A stretch of DNA of 38,235 bases from Candidatus Rokuibacteriota bacterium (lineage in GTDB: Bacteria > Methylomirabilota > Methylomirabilia > Rokubacteriales > CSP1-6), in contig QHSC01000094.1 of the NCBI GenBank assembly GCA_003220345.1, positions 1 to 38,235 on the forward strand, in the 5' to 3' direction. The stretch's first letter is position 1, and every line of letters begins with the position of its first letter. The position numbers were made by a program, and so were the translations under genes. The notes under the pieces are model-generated. The model did not search any database, was not told the origin of the DNA, and was given only the letters and a program-made list of their open reading frames with translations. Below are positions 25,994 through 34,072 of the stretch, piece by piece.

Positions 25994-27061
25994 ATGTCCG
26001 ACGCGATCAGGGTGGTCAAGGCGTCCACGCACAAGCCGAAGCCGAAGGATGCCGAGCTGGGCTTCGGAAATGTCTTCACCGACCACATGTTCGTGGCGGA
26101 CTTCCAGGAGGAGAAGGGCTGGTACGACCCGCGGGTCGAGCCTTACGGGGTCCTGCCCCTCGATCCCGCGGCCGCCGTGCTGCACTATGCCCAGGCCGTC
26201 TTCGATGGCCTCAAGGCCTTCCGGGGCGTCGATGGCAAGATCCGTCTCTTCCGCCCGCAGAAGCACGTGGAGCGCCTCAACAACTCCGCCAGGCACATGT
26301 GCATCCCGCCCCTGGACCCCGAGCTCGCCCTGAGGTCGCTCGTGACCCTCGTGGGGATCGAGCGCGAGTGGGTGCCCAAGGCCATCGGCACGTCGCTGTA
26401 CATCCGGCCGACCATCATCGCCAGCGAGCCTTTTCTGGGCGTCCGGCCAGCCAAGTCGTACATCTACTTCGTCATCCTCTCGCCCGTGGGCGCCTACTAC
26501 CCGGAGGGCATGGCCCCCGTCAAGATCCGCGTGGAGGAGCGGCACGTTCGCGCCGTGGAGGGCGGGCTGGGCGACGCCAAGACCGGCGCCAACTACGCGG
26601 CGAGCCTCATGGCCGGGGAGGAGGCCAAGCACGAGGGCTTCACCCAGGTCCTCTGGCTCGACGGCGTCCACCGGAAGTACATCGACGAGGTCGGGACCAT
26701 GAACATCATGGTCAAGATCGCGGGCGAGGTGATCACGCCTCCGCTCACCGGCACCATCCTGCCGGGCGTGACCCGCGACTCTGTCCTCACGCTCCTGCGC
26801 GATTGGGGCAGCAAGGTCAGCGAGCGCCAGATCTCCATCGACGAGGTGGTGGACGCCGACACGGCCGGCACTCTGGAGGAGATCTTCGGCACCGGCACCG
26901 CCGCCGTCATCTCTCCCGTGGGCGAGCTCGCCTTCAAGGGCCGCCGCATGGTCATCAACGAGGGAAAGATCGGACCGACGACCCAGAAGCTCTACGACGC
27001 CATCGTGGGCATCCAGTACGGCAAGCTCCCGGACACGCGCAGCTGGACGGTGGAGGTCTAG
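25994..27061 (+). CDS. ilvE: branched-chain amino acid aminotransferase
   Basis: A 355-residue class IV PLP transaminase that interconverts Leu/Ile/Val and their 2-oxo acids. The PLP lysine is Lys196 in GGLGDAKTGANYAAS. The substrate/PLP motifs YAQAVFDGLKAFRG, SLYIRPTIIAS, YIDEVGTMN and the final GTGTAAVISPVG are typical of the longer type II form. AAGGAGTAG precedes the ATG. It lies 13 nt after the mutase gene and inside the catabolic operon, which suggests a role in valine/isoleucine/leucine breakdown rather than synthesis. The activity itself is reversible. Confidence 0.92.
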   Translation: MSDAIRVVKASTHKPKPKDAELGFGNVFTDHMFVADFQEEKGWYDPRVEPYGVLPLDPAAAVLHYAQAVFDGLKAFRGVDGKIRLFRPQKHVERLNNSARHMCIPPLDPELALRSLVTLVGIEREWVPKAIGTSLYIRPTIIASEPFLGVRPAKSYIYFVILSPVGAYYPEGMAPVKIRVEERHVRAVEGGLGDAKTGANYAASLMAGEEAKHEGFTQVLWLDGVHRKYIDEVGTMNIMVKIAGEVITPPLTGTILPGVTRDSVLTLLRDWGSKVSERQISIDEVVDADTAGTLEEIFGTGTAAVISPVGELAFKGRRMVINEGKIGPTTQKLYDAIVGIQYGKLPDTRSWTVEV

Positions 27062-27074
27062 TCGAGCGGCCGCC

Positions 27075-27488
27075 ATGGCTGACTGTGTGTTCTGCATGAT
27101 CCGTGACGGCAAGATCCCGTCCGCCAAGGTCTACGACGACCAGCGAACGCTTGCCTTCATGGACATCAATCCGCTGAGCCGCGGCCACTGCCTGGTGGTG
27201 CCCAAGGCCCACGCGGCCACGCTCTACGAGGCGGAGACGGAGGATCTCAAGGCCGCCATCGCGACGGCGAAGAAGGTAGCGGGCGCCATACGCAAGGCGC
27301 TGAATCCCGACGGGCTCAACCTGCTTCAGGCCAATGGAGCGGCGGCCTTCCAGTCCGTGCCACACTTTCACCTGCACCTCATCCCGCGGTGGACGAACGA
27401 CGGGAAGGGGTTCGACTGGAAGGAAGTCCCAGGGAACCGGGAAGAGATCATGGGCACCGCGGACCGTATCCGCGCCATGTTCGGATAG
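27075..27488 (+). CDS. HIT family (histidine triad) nucleotide-binding protein
   Basis: A 137-residue HIT protein. The triad HFHLHLIP places histidines at 97, 99 and 101. The N-terminal CVFC (Cys4, Cys7) and the [15 protein letters not shown] stretch are typical of bacterial Hint/HinT-like hydrolases acting on AMP-linked substrates. It lies 13 nt after ilvE and 34 nt before the small mutase subunit. Its link to the pathway is unclear; HIT genes often ride in unrelated operons. Confidence 0.88.
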   Translation: MADCVFCMIRDGKIPSAKVYDDQRTLAFMDINPLSRGHCLVVPKAHAATLYEAETEDLKAAIATAKKVAGAIRKALNPDGLNLLQANGAAAFQSVPHFHLHLIPRWTNDGKGFDWKEVPGNREEIMGTADRIRAMFG

Positions 27489-27522
27489 TCATGGCCGAGG
27501 GAAATCTCGAAAGGCGCGAGTC

Positions 27523-27927
27523 ATGAGCGAGCGGAAGATACGGCTCGTGGTCGCCAAGCCCGGGTTGGACGGGCATGATCGTGGCGCCAAGATCGTGGCG
27601 CGCGCGCTCCGCGACGCGGGCTTCGAAGTCATCTATACCGGTCTCCACCAGACGCCGGAGCAGATCGTGGCGACGGCCATCCAGGAAGACGCCGATGCGG
27701 TCGGACTCTCCGTCCTCTCGGGGGCCCACAATTACCTCTTCAAGCGCGTCCTCGAGCTGCTTCGCGAGAAGGGGGCAGAGGACATCGCCGTTTTCGGCGG
27801 CGGCATCATCCCGGCCGATGACATCGCCGCCCTCAAAGCCATGGGCGTCAAAGAGCTATTCACCCCCGGCGCCACAACCCAGGACATCATCCGCTTCGTC
27901 CGCGACAACATCCGGGCCACCGTATGA
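27523..27927 (+). CDS. icmB: B12-binding small subunit of acyl-CoA mutase
   Basis: A 134-residue cobalamin-binding domain protein. It has the base-off/His-on motif DGHDRG (residues 16-21, His18 as lower ligand), SVLSG (63-67) and GGGIIP (92-97), all three signatures of the family. It should pair with the large subunit at 24328, from which it is separated by ilvE and the HIT gene. The ATG at 27523 gives the usual [19 protein letters not shown] start; AAAGG lies about 9 nt upstream. A strongly structured gene-free stretch of 343 nt follows. Confidence 0.9.
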   Translation: MSERKIRLVVAKPGLDGHDRGAKIVARALRDAGFEVIYTGLHQTPEQIVATAIQEDADAVGLSVLSGAHNYLFKRVLELLREKGAEDIAVFGGGIIPADDIAALKAMGVKELFTPGATTQDIIRFVRDNIRATV

Positions 27928-27942
27928 TCTCTCGCCTCCACT

Positions 27943-28039
27943 TGACCGCACGCACCGTCGGCCGTCGGGGGGAGGCAGGATGCCGTCGCATGACCGCACG
28001 CACATTCGGCCGTCGGGAGGAGGCAGGGGGGTGCCGTCG
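27943..28039 (+). repeat. two imperfect direct repeats of about 46-49 bp
   Basis: Copy 1 (27943-27988) and copy 2 (27991-28039) both start TGACCGCACGCAC, continue CGGCCGTCGGG...GAGGCAGG and end TGCCGTCG. Copy 2 has extra G residues. They begin 16 nt after the icmB stop. The second half of copy 2 is the left arm of the long inverted repeat that follows. Confidence 0.75.
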
Positions 28040-28239
28040 GGAGCGAATCCGACGAGCCGTAGCGCGCCCCGAAGCGCAGGGCGTCTCCGCCGCGCGAGCC
28101 ACCCTGCGCAGCAGGGCGGCGAGCGCACCCCCCGCCTCGGGGGGATGGGGGGGCAGGCGGAGGCGCCCGAGCGAGGTGGCGCGCGAGGCGAGGAGGTTTG
28201 AGCGGACGACGGCACCCCCCTGCCTTCTCCCGACCGCCG
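28007..28239. repeat. 233-bp structured element with 33-bp inverted terminal repeats
   Basis: The left arm 28007-28039 and right arm 28207-28239 match as inverted repeats at 31 of 33 positions. The 167-bp interior holds further pairings: 28079-28091 with 28156-28168 (13 bp, one G-U), CCCTGC/GCAGGG at 28102-28116 and CCCCCC/GGGGGG at 28128-28144. No convincing open frame with gene-like coding is present. It lies in the 343-nt gap between icmB and the next acyl-CoA dehydrogenase. It may be a MITE-like or REP/BIME-type element or a structured RNA. No target duplication is evident and no transposase is nearby. Confidence 0.7.
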
Positions 28240-28270
28240 CCTCGCGCCTCCGAACTCAGCAAACTCACCC

Positions 28271-29416
28271 ATGAACTTCGACCTGACACCGGAACAGCAG
28301 GCGGTGCGCAGCATGGCGCGGGAGTGGGCGCTGGCCGAGGTCGCTCCCGTGATCCACCACTTCGACGAGACGCACGAGTTCCCGCACGAGATCGTGCGCA
28401 GCCTGGGCAAGACGGGTCTTCTCGGCGCGCTGGTGCCCGAGGAGTATGGCGGCGCCGGACTCGACTATGTTTCGTACGCCCTCGCCGTCGAAGAGCTCAA
28501 CCGCGTGGATGCCTCGGTGGGCATCACCATGTGGGCGCACAACTCGCTCTGCACCAACCACATCGTGCTGTTCGGCTCCTCCGCGCAGAAGGAGAGCTAC
28601 CTGCCGCGCCTGGCGCGCGGGGAGGCGCTCGGCGCCTGGGGGTTGACCGAGCCCGGCTCCGGCTCCGATGCCGCGGCCATGAAGTCCCGCGCGGTGCGCG
28701 AGGGCGATCGCTTCGTGTTGAACGGCAGCAAGGCCTTCATCACCAATGCGGGCGTTGCCGAGGTCGCGGTAGTGATGGCCCTCACCGATCCCGCGCGCGG
28801 CAACAAGGGCGTCTCGGCCTTCATCCTCGATCGCGGCATGCCGGGTTTCGCGGTGGGGCGGCCCTACCGGAAGCTGGGGCTCCACGCCTCCAACACCGCC
28901 GAGCTCGTGTTCGACAACGTCAGCGTGGAGGCGGGCCGCCTGCTCGGCGAGCTCGGCATGGGCTTCGTCAACACCATGCAGGTGCTGGAGGGTGGGCGCA
29001 TCGCCATGGCAGCCATGGCCGTGGGCATTGCCCAGGCCGCTCTCGACGAGGCGCTGGCCTACATGAAGCAGCGGAGCGCCTTCGGCAAGACCCTGGCCGA
29101 GTTCAACGGACTGCAGGGCATGATCGCCGACATGGGCACGGACGTGGAGGCGGCCCGACTCTTGACCCTGCGGGCCGCCGCTCTCAAGGATGCGGGCAAG
29201 CCGGCGAGAACGGCGGCCTCCATGGCCAAGGTGTTCGCGTCGGAGGTGGCCATGAAGGCGGCCACCAAGGCGCTCCAGATCCACGGGGGCGCCGGCTACA
29301 TCACGGAGTTTCCCATCGAGCGCATCTTCCGCGACGCCAAGCTGACCGAGATCGGCGAGGGAACCTCCGAGATCCAGCGCATGGTCATCGCGCGGGATAT
29401 CCTGGGCCTGCGCTAG
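28271..29416 (+). CDS. acyl-CoA dehydrogenase (third copy)
   Basis: A 381-residue acyl-CoA dehydrogenase. It starts MNFDLTPEQQAVRSMAREWA, has GLTEPGSGSDAAAM and AFITNAGVAEV in the FAD region, and HGGAGYITEFPIER in the last helices. The catalytic base is Glu363 in IGEGTSEIQ; Gly replaces the Tyr seen before this Glu in the other two copies, so the substrate may differ. No ribosome site is visible before the ATG (CTCACCCATG). It follows the inverted-repeat element and leads a two-gene group with the crotonase gene 20 nt downstream. Confidence 0.9.
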   Translation: MNFDLTPEQQAVRSMAREWALAEVAPVIHHFDETHEFPHEIVRSLGKTGLLGALVPEEYGGAGLDYVSYALAVEELNRVDASVGITMWAHNSLCTNHIVLFGSSAQKESYLPRLARGEALGAWGLTEPGSGSDAAAMKSRAVREGDRFVLNGSKAFITNAGVAEVAVVMALTDPARGNKGVSAFILDRGMPGFAVGRPYRKLGLHASNTAELVFDNVSVEAGRLLGELGMGFVNTMQVLEGGRIAMAAMAVGIAQAALDEALAYMKQRSAFGKTLAEFNGLQGMIADMGTDVEAARLLTLRAAALKDAGKPARTAASMAKVFASEVAMKAATKALQIHGGAGYITEFPIERIFRDAKLTEIGEGTSEIQRMVIARDILGLR

Positions 29417-29436
29417 ATCGACACGGGAGGAATGCC

Positions 29437-30219
29437 ATGGCCGAGTCGAGCGTGCTGTACGAGGTCGGGAGCGGCGTGGCCACGCTCACCCTGAATCGCC
29501 CCGCCGTCCTCAATGCGCTCGACCAGGTCATGGTTGCCGAGTTTGCCGATCGCGTGGAGGCGGCGGAGAAGGACGCCGACGTGTGGGTCGTGGTCGTGCG
29601 AGGGGCAGGGCGCGCCTTCTGCTCGGGCATGGACCGCCAGGCCCTCTCGGCCGGGCACATCGGCGACGCCTTCTACCGGCACTGGATCCGCGCCCTCAAC
29701 TGCCTCGAGGACATGGACAAGCTGGTCGTCGGGGTCCTGCACGGCTACTCGATCGGCGGTGGGCTCCAGCTCGCGGTGGCGTGCGACCTTCGCATCGCCA
29801 CCGATGATGCCGTGCTCGGGCTCGGCGCCACCCGCCACGGCCTCGTTCCCGACGGGTCCATTCTTCGTCTCGCCCGGATCATCGGAATGGGGCGCGCGAA
29901 GGAGCTCACGCTCCTCAATGACCACATCACGGCCGAGGCCGCGCTCGCCATGGGCCTCGTGAACTGGGTGGTGCCCCCCGCCCACCTGGACAGGAAGATC
30001 GAGGAGATCGTCGAGAAGGCCTTCCACGCCTCCCGCACCGCGACGGGGCACGCCAAGCGTCTGCTCCAGGCGTCCTTCCACACCGACCCCCGCGACATGA
30101 TCGAGGAGATCGTGCGGGCACAAGCGGCCTGCCGGAGCTCGTGGGAGATCGAGGCTGCCAACCGCGCGTGGGACAGCGCGAAGAAGGACGTCCGCTTCTA
30201 TCCCCCACCTACGTCCTAA
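29437..30219 (+). CDS. crotonase-family protein lacking both hydratase glutamates
   Basis: A 260-residue crotonase-fold protein of normal length. The fold motifs are present: LNRPAVLNALDQ, AGRAFCSGMDRQ and HGYSIGGGLQLAVACDLR. The residues that act as acid and base in enoyl-CoA hydratases are replaced by Gln111 (GGGLQ) and Ala131 (GLGATRH). Asp139 in LVPDGS remains, near the site where several isomerase-type relatives carry their acid. A hydratase is therefore unlikely; an isomerase, hydrolase or other CoA-thioester activity is possible. GGGAGG precedes the ATG at 29437. It is the last gene before a strong terminator. Confidence 0.85.
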   Translation: MAESSVLYEVGSGVATLTLNRPAVLNALDQVMVAEFADRVEAAEKDADVWVVVVRGAGRAFCSGMDRQALSAGHIGDAFYRHWIRALNCLEDMDKLVVGVLHGYSIGGGLQLAVACDLRIATDDAVLGLGATRHGLVPDGSILRLARIIGMGRAKELTLLNDHITAEAALAMGLVNWVVPPAHLDRKIEEIVEKAFHASRTATGHAKRLLQASFHTDPRDMIEEIVRAQAACRSSWEIEAANRAWDSAKKDVRFYPPPTS

Positions 30220-30245
30220 CCGCCGGTTAGAAGCCGGCGGTTTTT
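30218..30245 (+). terminator. rho-independent terminator overlapping two convergent stop codons
   Basis: AACCGCCGG (30218-30226), a 7-nt loop, CCGGCGGTT (30234-30242) and TTTTT at 30241-30245: a perfect 9-bp stem with a T-run in the + direction. The left arm starts inside the crotonase stop codon. The loop and right arm encode the last codons and stop of the convergent (-) gene. Confidence 0.85.
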
Positions 30246-31279
30246 AGTGCCTGCTCGATGTGAGCGGGTGAGGACGTGCGAGTTCCGGCGTCGATCTCCC
30301 GCATGATCCCGACCACGGCCGCCGTTACAGGCGTGGCCACGCCCTTCTCTTTCCCCTTGGCCGCGATGTGGCCGTTCATGTACTCGATCTCCGAGCGGCG
30401 GCCCTTGATCACGTCCTGGGCCATGGAGGCGCGCCAGTTCCGAGAGGCATCCGCCTTCGGGGTCAGCAGCCGGTCGAGCTCCGCGTAGACGACGGGGTCA
30501 TCGGCGGCGGCCCAGGTCTTGACGTCGGCCACCCCGAACTTGGGAATCGTGTAGCCGAGGGCCAGCCCCACGCGGGCCGACTCGGCGCCGAGGCGGATGG
30601 TGATCTCGCGGCCTCGAGCCTCGCGGGCGACCTCGAGGCTGCCCAGTCCGGTCATGGCCTGGACGGGGTTGCCCATGGCGTTGAGGCAGAGCTTGGACCA
30701 GCGCTCGCCCCAGAGATTGTCCGTGGGCCGGGCGCCGTCGACCACCGAGAGAATCTTCGCGAGCGACTCCACGCGCGGCGTGATGCGACCGTCGTGCTCG
30801 CCGGCCCGGAAGACCTCGTGTCCGGAGGCGCTGCCCTTCTCGCTGCCGCGCTCGACCTCACCCGACTTCCAGAGGGCCACGGAGATCCTCGACATGACGA
30901 GGCCGACCGCGCGCGAGACGCCTGCCACCGCGGCCACCGTCGGATCGTTCCAGCAATTCTGGGCGGAGACGACATAGCCCTCCGGCTTGAGATGGGGCAC
31001 GGCGAGGTGCGTCGCCCACGCCGTGTCGTAGGCTTTCATGGCCACGATGGCGAAATCGAAGTCCTGGCCGAGGCTCTGCGCCTCGTGGACGTGGAGGGCC
31101 CGGGGGCGGGCCTCGAAGGGATCGTGCGGCCCGCTGAGGGCGATGCCGCGACTGCGGATCGCCTCCACCTGCTCCGGCCAGGGATCGATCAGGGTGACGT
31201 CGTGCTCCGCCCGGGAGAGGAAGCCGCCGAGATAGCTGCCAACCGCGCCTGCGCCGATGACGAGGATTCGTGAGCTCAT
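30227..31279 (-). CDS. ketopantoate reductase family (PanE/ApbA-like) dehydrogenase
   Basis: A 350-residue NAD(P)-dependent oxidoreductase. The Rossmann motif GAGAVG is at residues 9-14 after MSSRILVI, and VAMKAYDT carries the family's first conserved Lys. In the C-terminal helical domain WSKLCLNAMGNPVQAMTG holds the second Lys, and RRSEIEYMNGHIAAKGKEKGVATP matches the substrate-binding E-x-D/E-Y-x-N-G region. At about 350 residues it is somewhat longer than typical PanE (about 300), so 2-oxopantoate is only one possible substrate. The start at 31279 puts the Rossmann strand right at the N-terminus; an ATG at 31288 is possible. It is the only long (-) gene and diverges from livG2. Confidence 0.83.
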   Translation of the reverse strand: MSSRILVIGAGAVGSYLGGFLSRAEHDVTLIDPWPEQVEAIRSRGIALSGPHDPFEARPRALHVHEAQSLGQDFDFAIVAMKAYDTAWATHLAVPHLKPEGYVVSAQNCWNDPTVAAVAGVSRAVGLVMSRISVALWKSGEVERGSEKGSASGHEVFRAGEHDGRITPRVESLAKILSVVDGARPTDNLWGERWSKLCLNAMGNPVQAMTGLGSLEVAREARGREITIRLGAESARVGLALGYTIPKFGVADVKTWAAADDPVVYAELDRLLTPKADASRNWRASMAQDVIKGRRSEIEYMNGHIAAKGKEKGVATPVTAAVVGIMREIDAGTRTSSPAHIEQALKTAGF

Positions 31280-31297
31280 GGCGCACATGATATCCGC

Positions 31298-31326
31298 TTG
31301 CACCGTCCCTGCGCCATCGCTATCAT
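31298..31326 (+). promoter_or_regulatory. predicted promoter of the second branched-chain-type ABC operon
   Basis: TTGCAC (31298-31303) and TATCAT (31321-31326) are exactly 17 bp apart. The ATG at 31336 is only 9 nt after the -10 box and has no ribosome site, so the transcript would be leaderless or nearly so. A second TATCAT reads on the (-) strand at 31292-31287, toward the divergent reductase gene. Confidence 0.5.
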
Positions 31327-31335
31327 CGGCGGGCC

Positions 31336-32091
31336 ATGCCGACCGATCTGATCCTCGAGACCGAGGGTCTGACCAAGGAATTCCGCGGCTTCCTCGCCGT
31401 CAAGGACGTGAGCCTCAGGGTCCGCCGGGGGACCATTCACGCCCTCATCGGCCCCAACGGGGCGGGGAAGACCACCTGCTTCAACTTGCTCACCCATTTC
31501 CTCACGCCCACGCGGGGACGCATCACCTTCAACGGCCGCGAGATCACCGGCTCCACGCCCGCCCACATCGCGCGGCTGGGCCTCGTCCGCTCCTTCCAGA
31601 TCTCCGCCGTCTTCCCGCACCTGAGCGTGCTCGAGAATGTCCGGGTCGCCCTCCAGCGGCGGCGGGGGCGCTCCTTCGACTTCTGGCGATCGGAGCGGGT
31701 GCTGGAGGGGCTCGACGGCCGGGCCCTGGAGCTGATCGAGGCCGTGGGCCTCGCCGCCTTCGCGGCCACCCCCGCCGTGGAGCTGCCCTACGGGCGCAAG
31801 CGGGCGCTCGAGATCGCTACCACCCTCGCCCTCGATCCCGAGATGATGCTGCTCGACGAGCCGACGGCGGGTATGACCCACGAGGACGTGGAGCGCATCT
31901 CCGCCCTCATCCGGCAGGTCGCCGCGAACCGCACCGTGCTCATGGTCGAGCACAACCTCAGCGTGGTCGCCAATCTCTCCCACAGCATCACCGTGCTCGC
32001 CCGCGGCGAGATCCTGGCCGAGGGCGACTACGCCGCCGTCTCGAAGAACCCGGACGTCATCCAGGCGTACATGGGCTCCGGCCATGCCTGA
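31336..32091 (+). CDS. livG: branched-chain amino acid type ABC transporter ATPase LivG (second operon)
   Basis: A 251-residue ATPase. Walker A is GPNGAGKT, the Q-loop is VRSFQISAVFPH, the signature is a degenerate LPYGRKRALEIA, Walker B is MMLLDEPTAGM and the H-loop is MVEHNL. It is intact and of normal length. The ATG at 31336 starts the operon, just after a predicted promoter and without a ribosome site. It overlaps the following livF homologue by 8 nt. The gene order here (ATPases, binding protein, permeases) differs from the first operon, pointing to a separate paralogous system. Confidence 0.9.
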   Translation: MPTDLILETEGLTKEFRGFLAVKDVSLRVRRGTIHALIGPNGAGKTTCFNLLTHFLTPTRGRITFNGREITGSTPAHIARLGLVRSFQISAVFPHLSVLENVRVALQRRRGRSFDFWRSERVLEGLDGRALELIEAVGLAAFAATPAVELPYGRKRALEIATTLALDPEMMLLDEPTAGMTHEDVERISALIRQVAANRTVLMVEHNLSVVANLSHSITVLARGEILAEGDYAAVSKNPDVIQAYMGSGHA

Positions 32092-32791
32092 GAGCTCGCT
32101 GCTCGAGGTGCGGGACCTCCACGCCTGGTATGGCGAGTCGCACATCCTGCACGGCGTCGGCTTCGAGGTGCGGGCGGGGGAGGTGGTGACGCTGCTCGGG
32201 CGCAACGGCGCCGGCAAGACCACCACGCTCAAATCCATCATGGGCATGGTGCCGCGGCGACAGGGCTCGATCCGCTTCGACGGGCACGAGCTCGTGGCCC
32301 TGCCCTCGAACCGCATTGCGCGCCTCGGCCTCGCCTTCTGCCCCGAGGAGCGGGGAATCTTCTCGAGCCTCAACGTCGAGGAGAACCTTCTGCTCCCCCC
32401 GGAGGTCCGCCCGGGCGGGCTTCCCCTCGACGGGGTCTTCGGTCTCTTCCCGAATCTCAAGGAGCGGCTCCGCAGCCAGGGCACCAAGCTCTCGGGGGGC
32501 GAGCAGCAGATGCTCGCCATCGGTCGCATCCTGCGCACGGGCGCGCGCCTGCTCCTCCTCGACGAGCCGACAGAGGGCCTGGCCCCCGTCATCGTGCAGC
32601 AGATCGGGGCCACCATCCGGCGCCTGCGCTCCGAGGGCTTCACCATCCTTCTCGTCGAGCAGAACTTCCGCTTCGCGGCCACGGTGGCGGACCGGCACTG
32701 CGTCATGGAGCACGGGCGAGTGGTGGACGTGATTCCCAACGCCGCCCTCGAGGCGAGCATGGGCAAGCTCCACGAATACCTTGGGGTATAA
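32084..32791 (+). CDS. livF: branched-chain amino acid type ABC transporter ATPase LivF (second operon)
   Basis: A 235-residue ATPase with Walker A GRNGAGKT, FCPEERGIFSSLNVEENLLLP after the Q-loop area, signature LSGGEQQM, Walker B LLLLDEPTEGLAP and LLVEQN at the H-loop. Its ATG lies 8 nt inside the previous gene. The stop codon is embedded in a perfect TATAAT (32787-32792) that may help drive the binding-protein gene. All ATPase motifs are intact, in contrast to the permease genes downstream. Confidence 0.91.
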   Translation: MPESSLLEVRDLHAWYGESHILHGVGFEVRAGEVVTLLGRNGAGKTTTLKSIMGMVPRRQGSIRFDGHELVALPSNRIARLGLAFCPEERGIFSSLNVEENLLLPPEVRPGGLPLDGVFGLFPNLKERLRSQGTKLSGGEQQMLAIGRILRTGARLLLLDEPTEGLAPVIVQQIGATIRRLRSEGFTILLVEQNFRFAATVADRHCVMEHGRVVDVIPNAALEASMGKLHEYLGV

Positions 32792-32792
32792 T
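32787..32792 (+). promoter_or_regulatory. possible -10 box (TATAAT) for the binding-protein gene
   Basis: A consensus TATAAT overlaps the livF stop codon, 44 nt before the binding-protein ATG. No good -35 box is found at 16-18 bp (the 17-bp position reads CAAGCT). An internal promoter would raise binding-protein output, but this is weak evidence. Confidence 0.3.
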
Positions 32793-32836
32793 CCCTCCGC
32801 TTTCCTGGCTTTCAACTGACGAAAGGAGTCCCAGAA

Positions 32837-34048
32837 ATGTTTATGCGCATCGCGATCCTGCTGGCAGCACTGCTCGCCCTGGGGCCCGCGACGGCGCGGG
32901 CCCAGATCTCCGACGGCGTGATCAAGATCGGCGTGCTCAACGACCAGTCGGGCCTCTACGCCGACCTGGCGGGGCAGGGCTCGGTGGTGGCCGCCCGCAT
33001 GGCCGTGGAGGACTACGGCGCCGAGAAGAAGGGCATGAAGGTGGAAGTCGTCTTCGCCGACCATCAGAACAAGGCCGATGTGGGGTCGGCGATCGCCCGC
33101 CAGTGGTACGACGTGGACAAGGTGGATCTGATCGTCGACGTGCCGAACTCCGGGGTCGCCCTCGCCGTCAGCCAGATCACGCGCGACAAGGGCAAGGCCT
33201 TCATCGTCTCGTCGGCCGCGACCTCGGACCTGACGGGCAGGGCCTGCTCGCCCAACACCATCCACTGGACCTACGACACGTGGGCACTCGCCAACGGCAC
33301 CGCCAATGCCCTCGTCAAGCAGGGGGCCGACACCTGGTTCTTCATCACTGCGGACTATGCCTTCGGTCATGCCCTCGAGCGGGACGTCGAGGCCGTGGTG
33401 CTCAAGAACGGTGGCAAGGTGCTGGGCAAGGTGCGCCACCCGCTCAACACCCAGGATTTCTCCTCCTTCCTTCTCCAGGCCCAGGCCTCCAAGGCGAAGG
33501 TGATCGGGCTGGCCAATGCGGGCGGCGACACCACGAACGCCATCAAGCAAGGCGCGGAGTTCGGCATCGTCAAGGGTGGGCAGAACTTCGCGGGGCTCCT
33601 CGTGTTCCTCACGGACGTCCATGCCCTCGGCCTTCAGACCGCGCAGGGGCTCGTCTTCACCGAGACGTTCTACTGGGACCTGAATGATCGGACGCGCGCC
33701 TTTGCCAAGCGCTTTGCCGACCGTAACCGCGGCATCCATCCGACCATGATCCACGCCGGCGTCTATGCGGGTGTCACGCACTACCTCAAGGCGGTGGAGG
33801 CCCTCAAGAGCGACGACGGCACCAAGGTCATCGCGAAGATGAAGGAGATCCCCACCGACGACCCGCTCTTCGGCAAGGGCACCATTCGTGTCGATGGCCG
33901 AAAGATTCATCCCGCCTATCTCGTGGAGGTCAAGAAGCCCTCGGAATCGAAGGCGCCCTGGGACTACTACAAGATCCGGGCGACCATCCCCGCGGACCAG
34001 GCCTTCCGCCCCCTCGACCAGGGCGAGTGCCCGTTGGTCAAGAAATAG
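32837..34048 (+). CDS. branched-chain amino acid type ABC transporter substrate-binding protein (Sec signal, second operon)
   Basis: A 403-residue LivK-type periplasmic-binding protein. It has a classical Sec signal peptide, MFMRIAILLAALLALGPATA, with cleavage after ARA near residue 22. The mature start ISDGVIKIGVLNDQSGLYADL is typical, and it ends with a proline/Lys-rich tail (DQGECPLVKK). AAAGGAG stands 10 nt before the ATG. Many relatives with this type of sequence are annotated as aromatic or other carboxylate binders, so leucine/valine specificity is not assured. The frame is intact. The damaged livH homologue follows within a few bases. Confidence 0.88.
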   Translation: MFMRIAILLAALLALGPATARAQISDGVIKIGVLNDQSGLYADLAGQGSVVAARMAVEDYGAEKKGMKVEVVFADHQNKADVGSAIARQWYDVDKVDLIVDVPNSGVALAVSQITRDKGKAFIVSSAATSDLTGRACSPNTIHWTYDTWALANGTANALVKQGADTWFFITADYAFGHALERDVEAVVLKNGGKVLGKVRHPLNTQDFSSFLLQAQASKAKVIGLANAGGDTTNAIKQGAEFGIVKGGQNFAGLLVFLTDVHALGLQTAQGLVFTETFYWDLNDRTRAFAKRFADRNRGIHPTMIHAGVYAGVTHYLKAVEALKSDDGTKVIAKMKEIPTDDPLFGKGTIRVDGRKIHPAYLVEVKKPSESKAPWDYYKIRATIPADQAFRPLDQGECPLVKK

Positions 34049-34072
34049 CGTGACCGATTCGTCCCTCTCTCC

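Noticed and set aside
27943-28239. Possible CRISPR array.
   Set aside because: Only two imperfect direct repeats with no spacer of regular size, and the rest is an inverted repeat; no cas gene is present.
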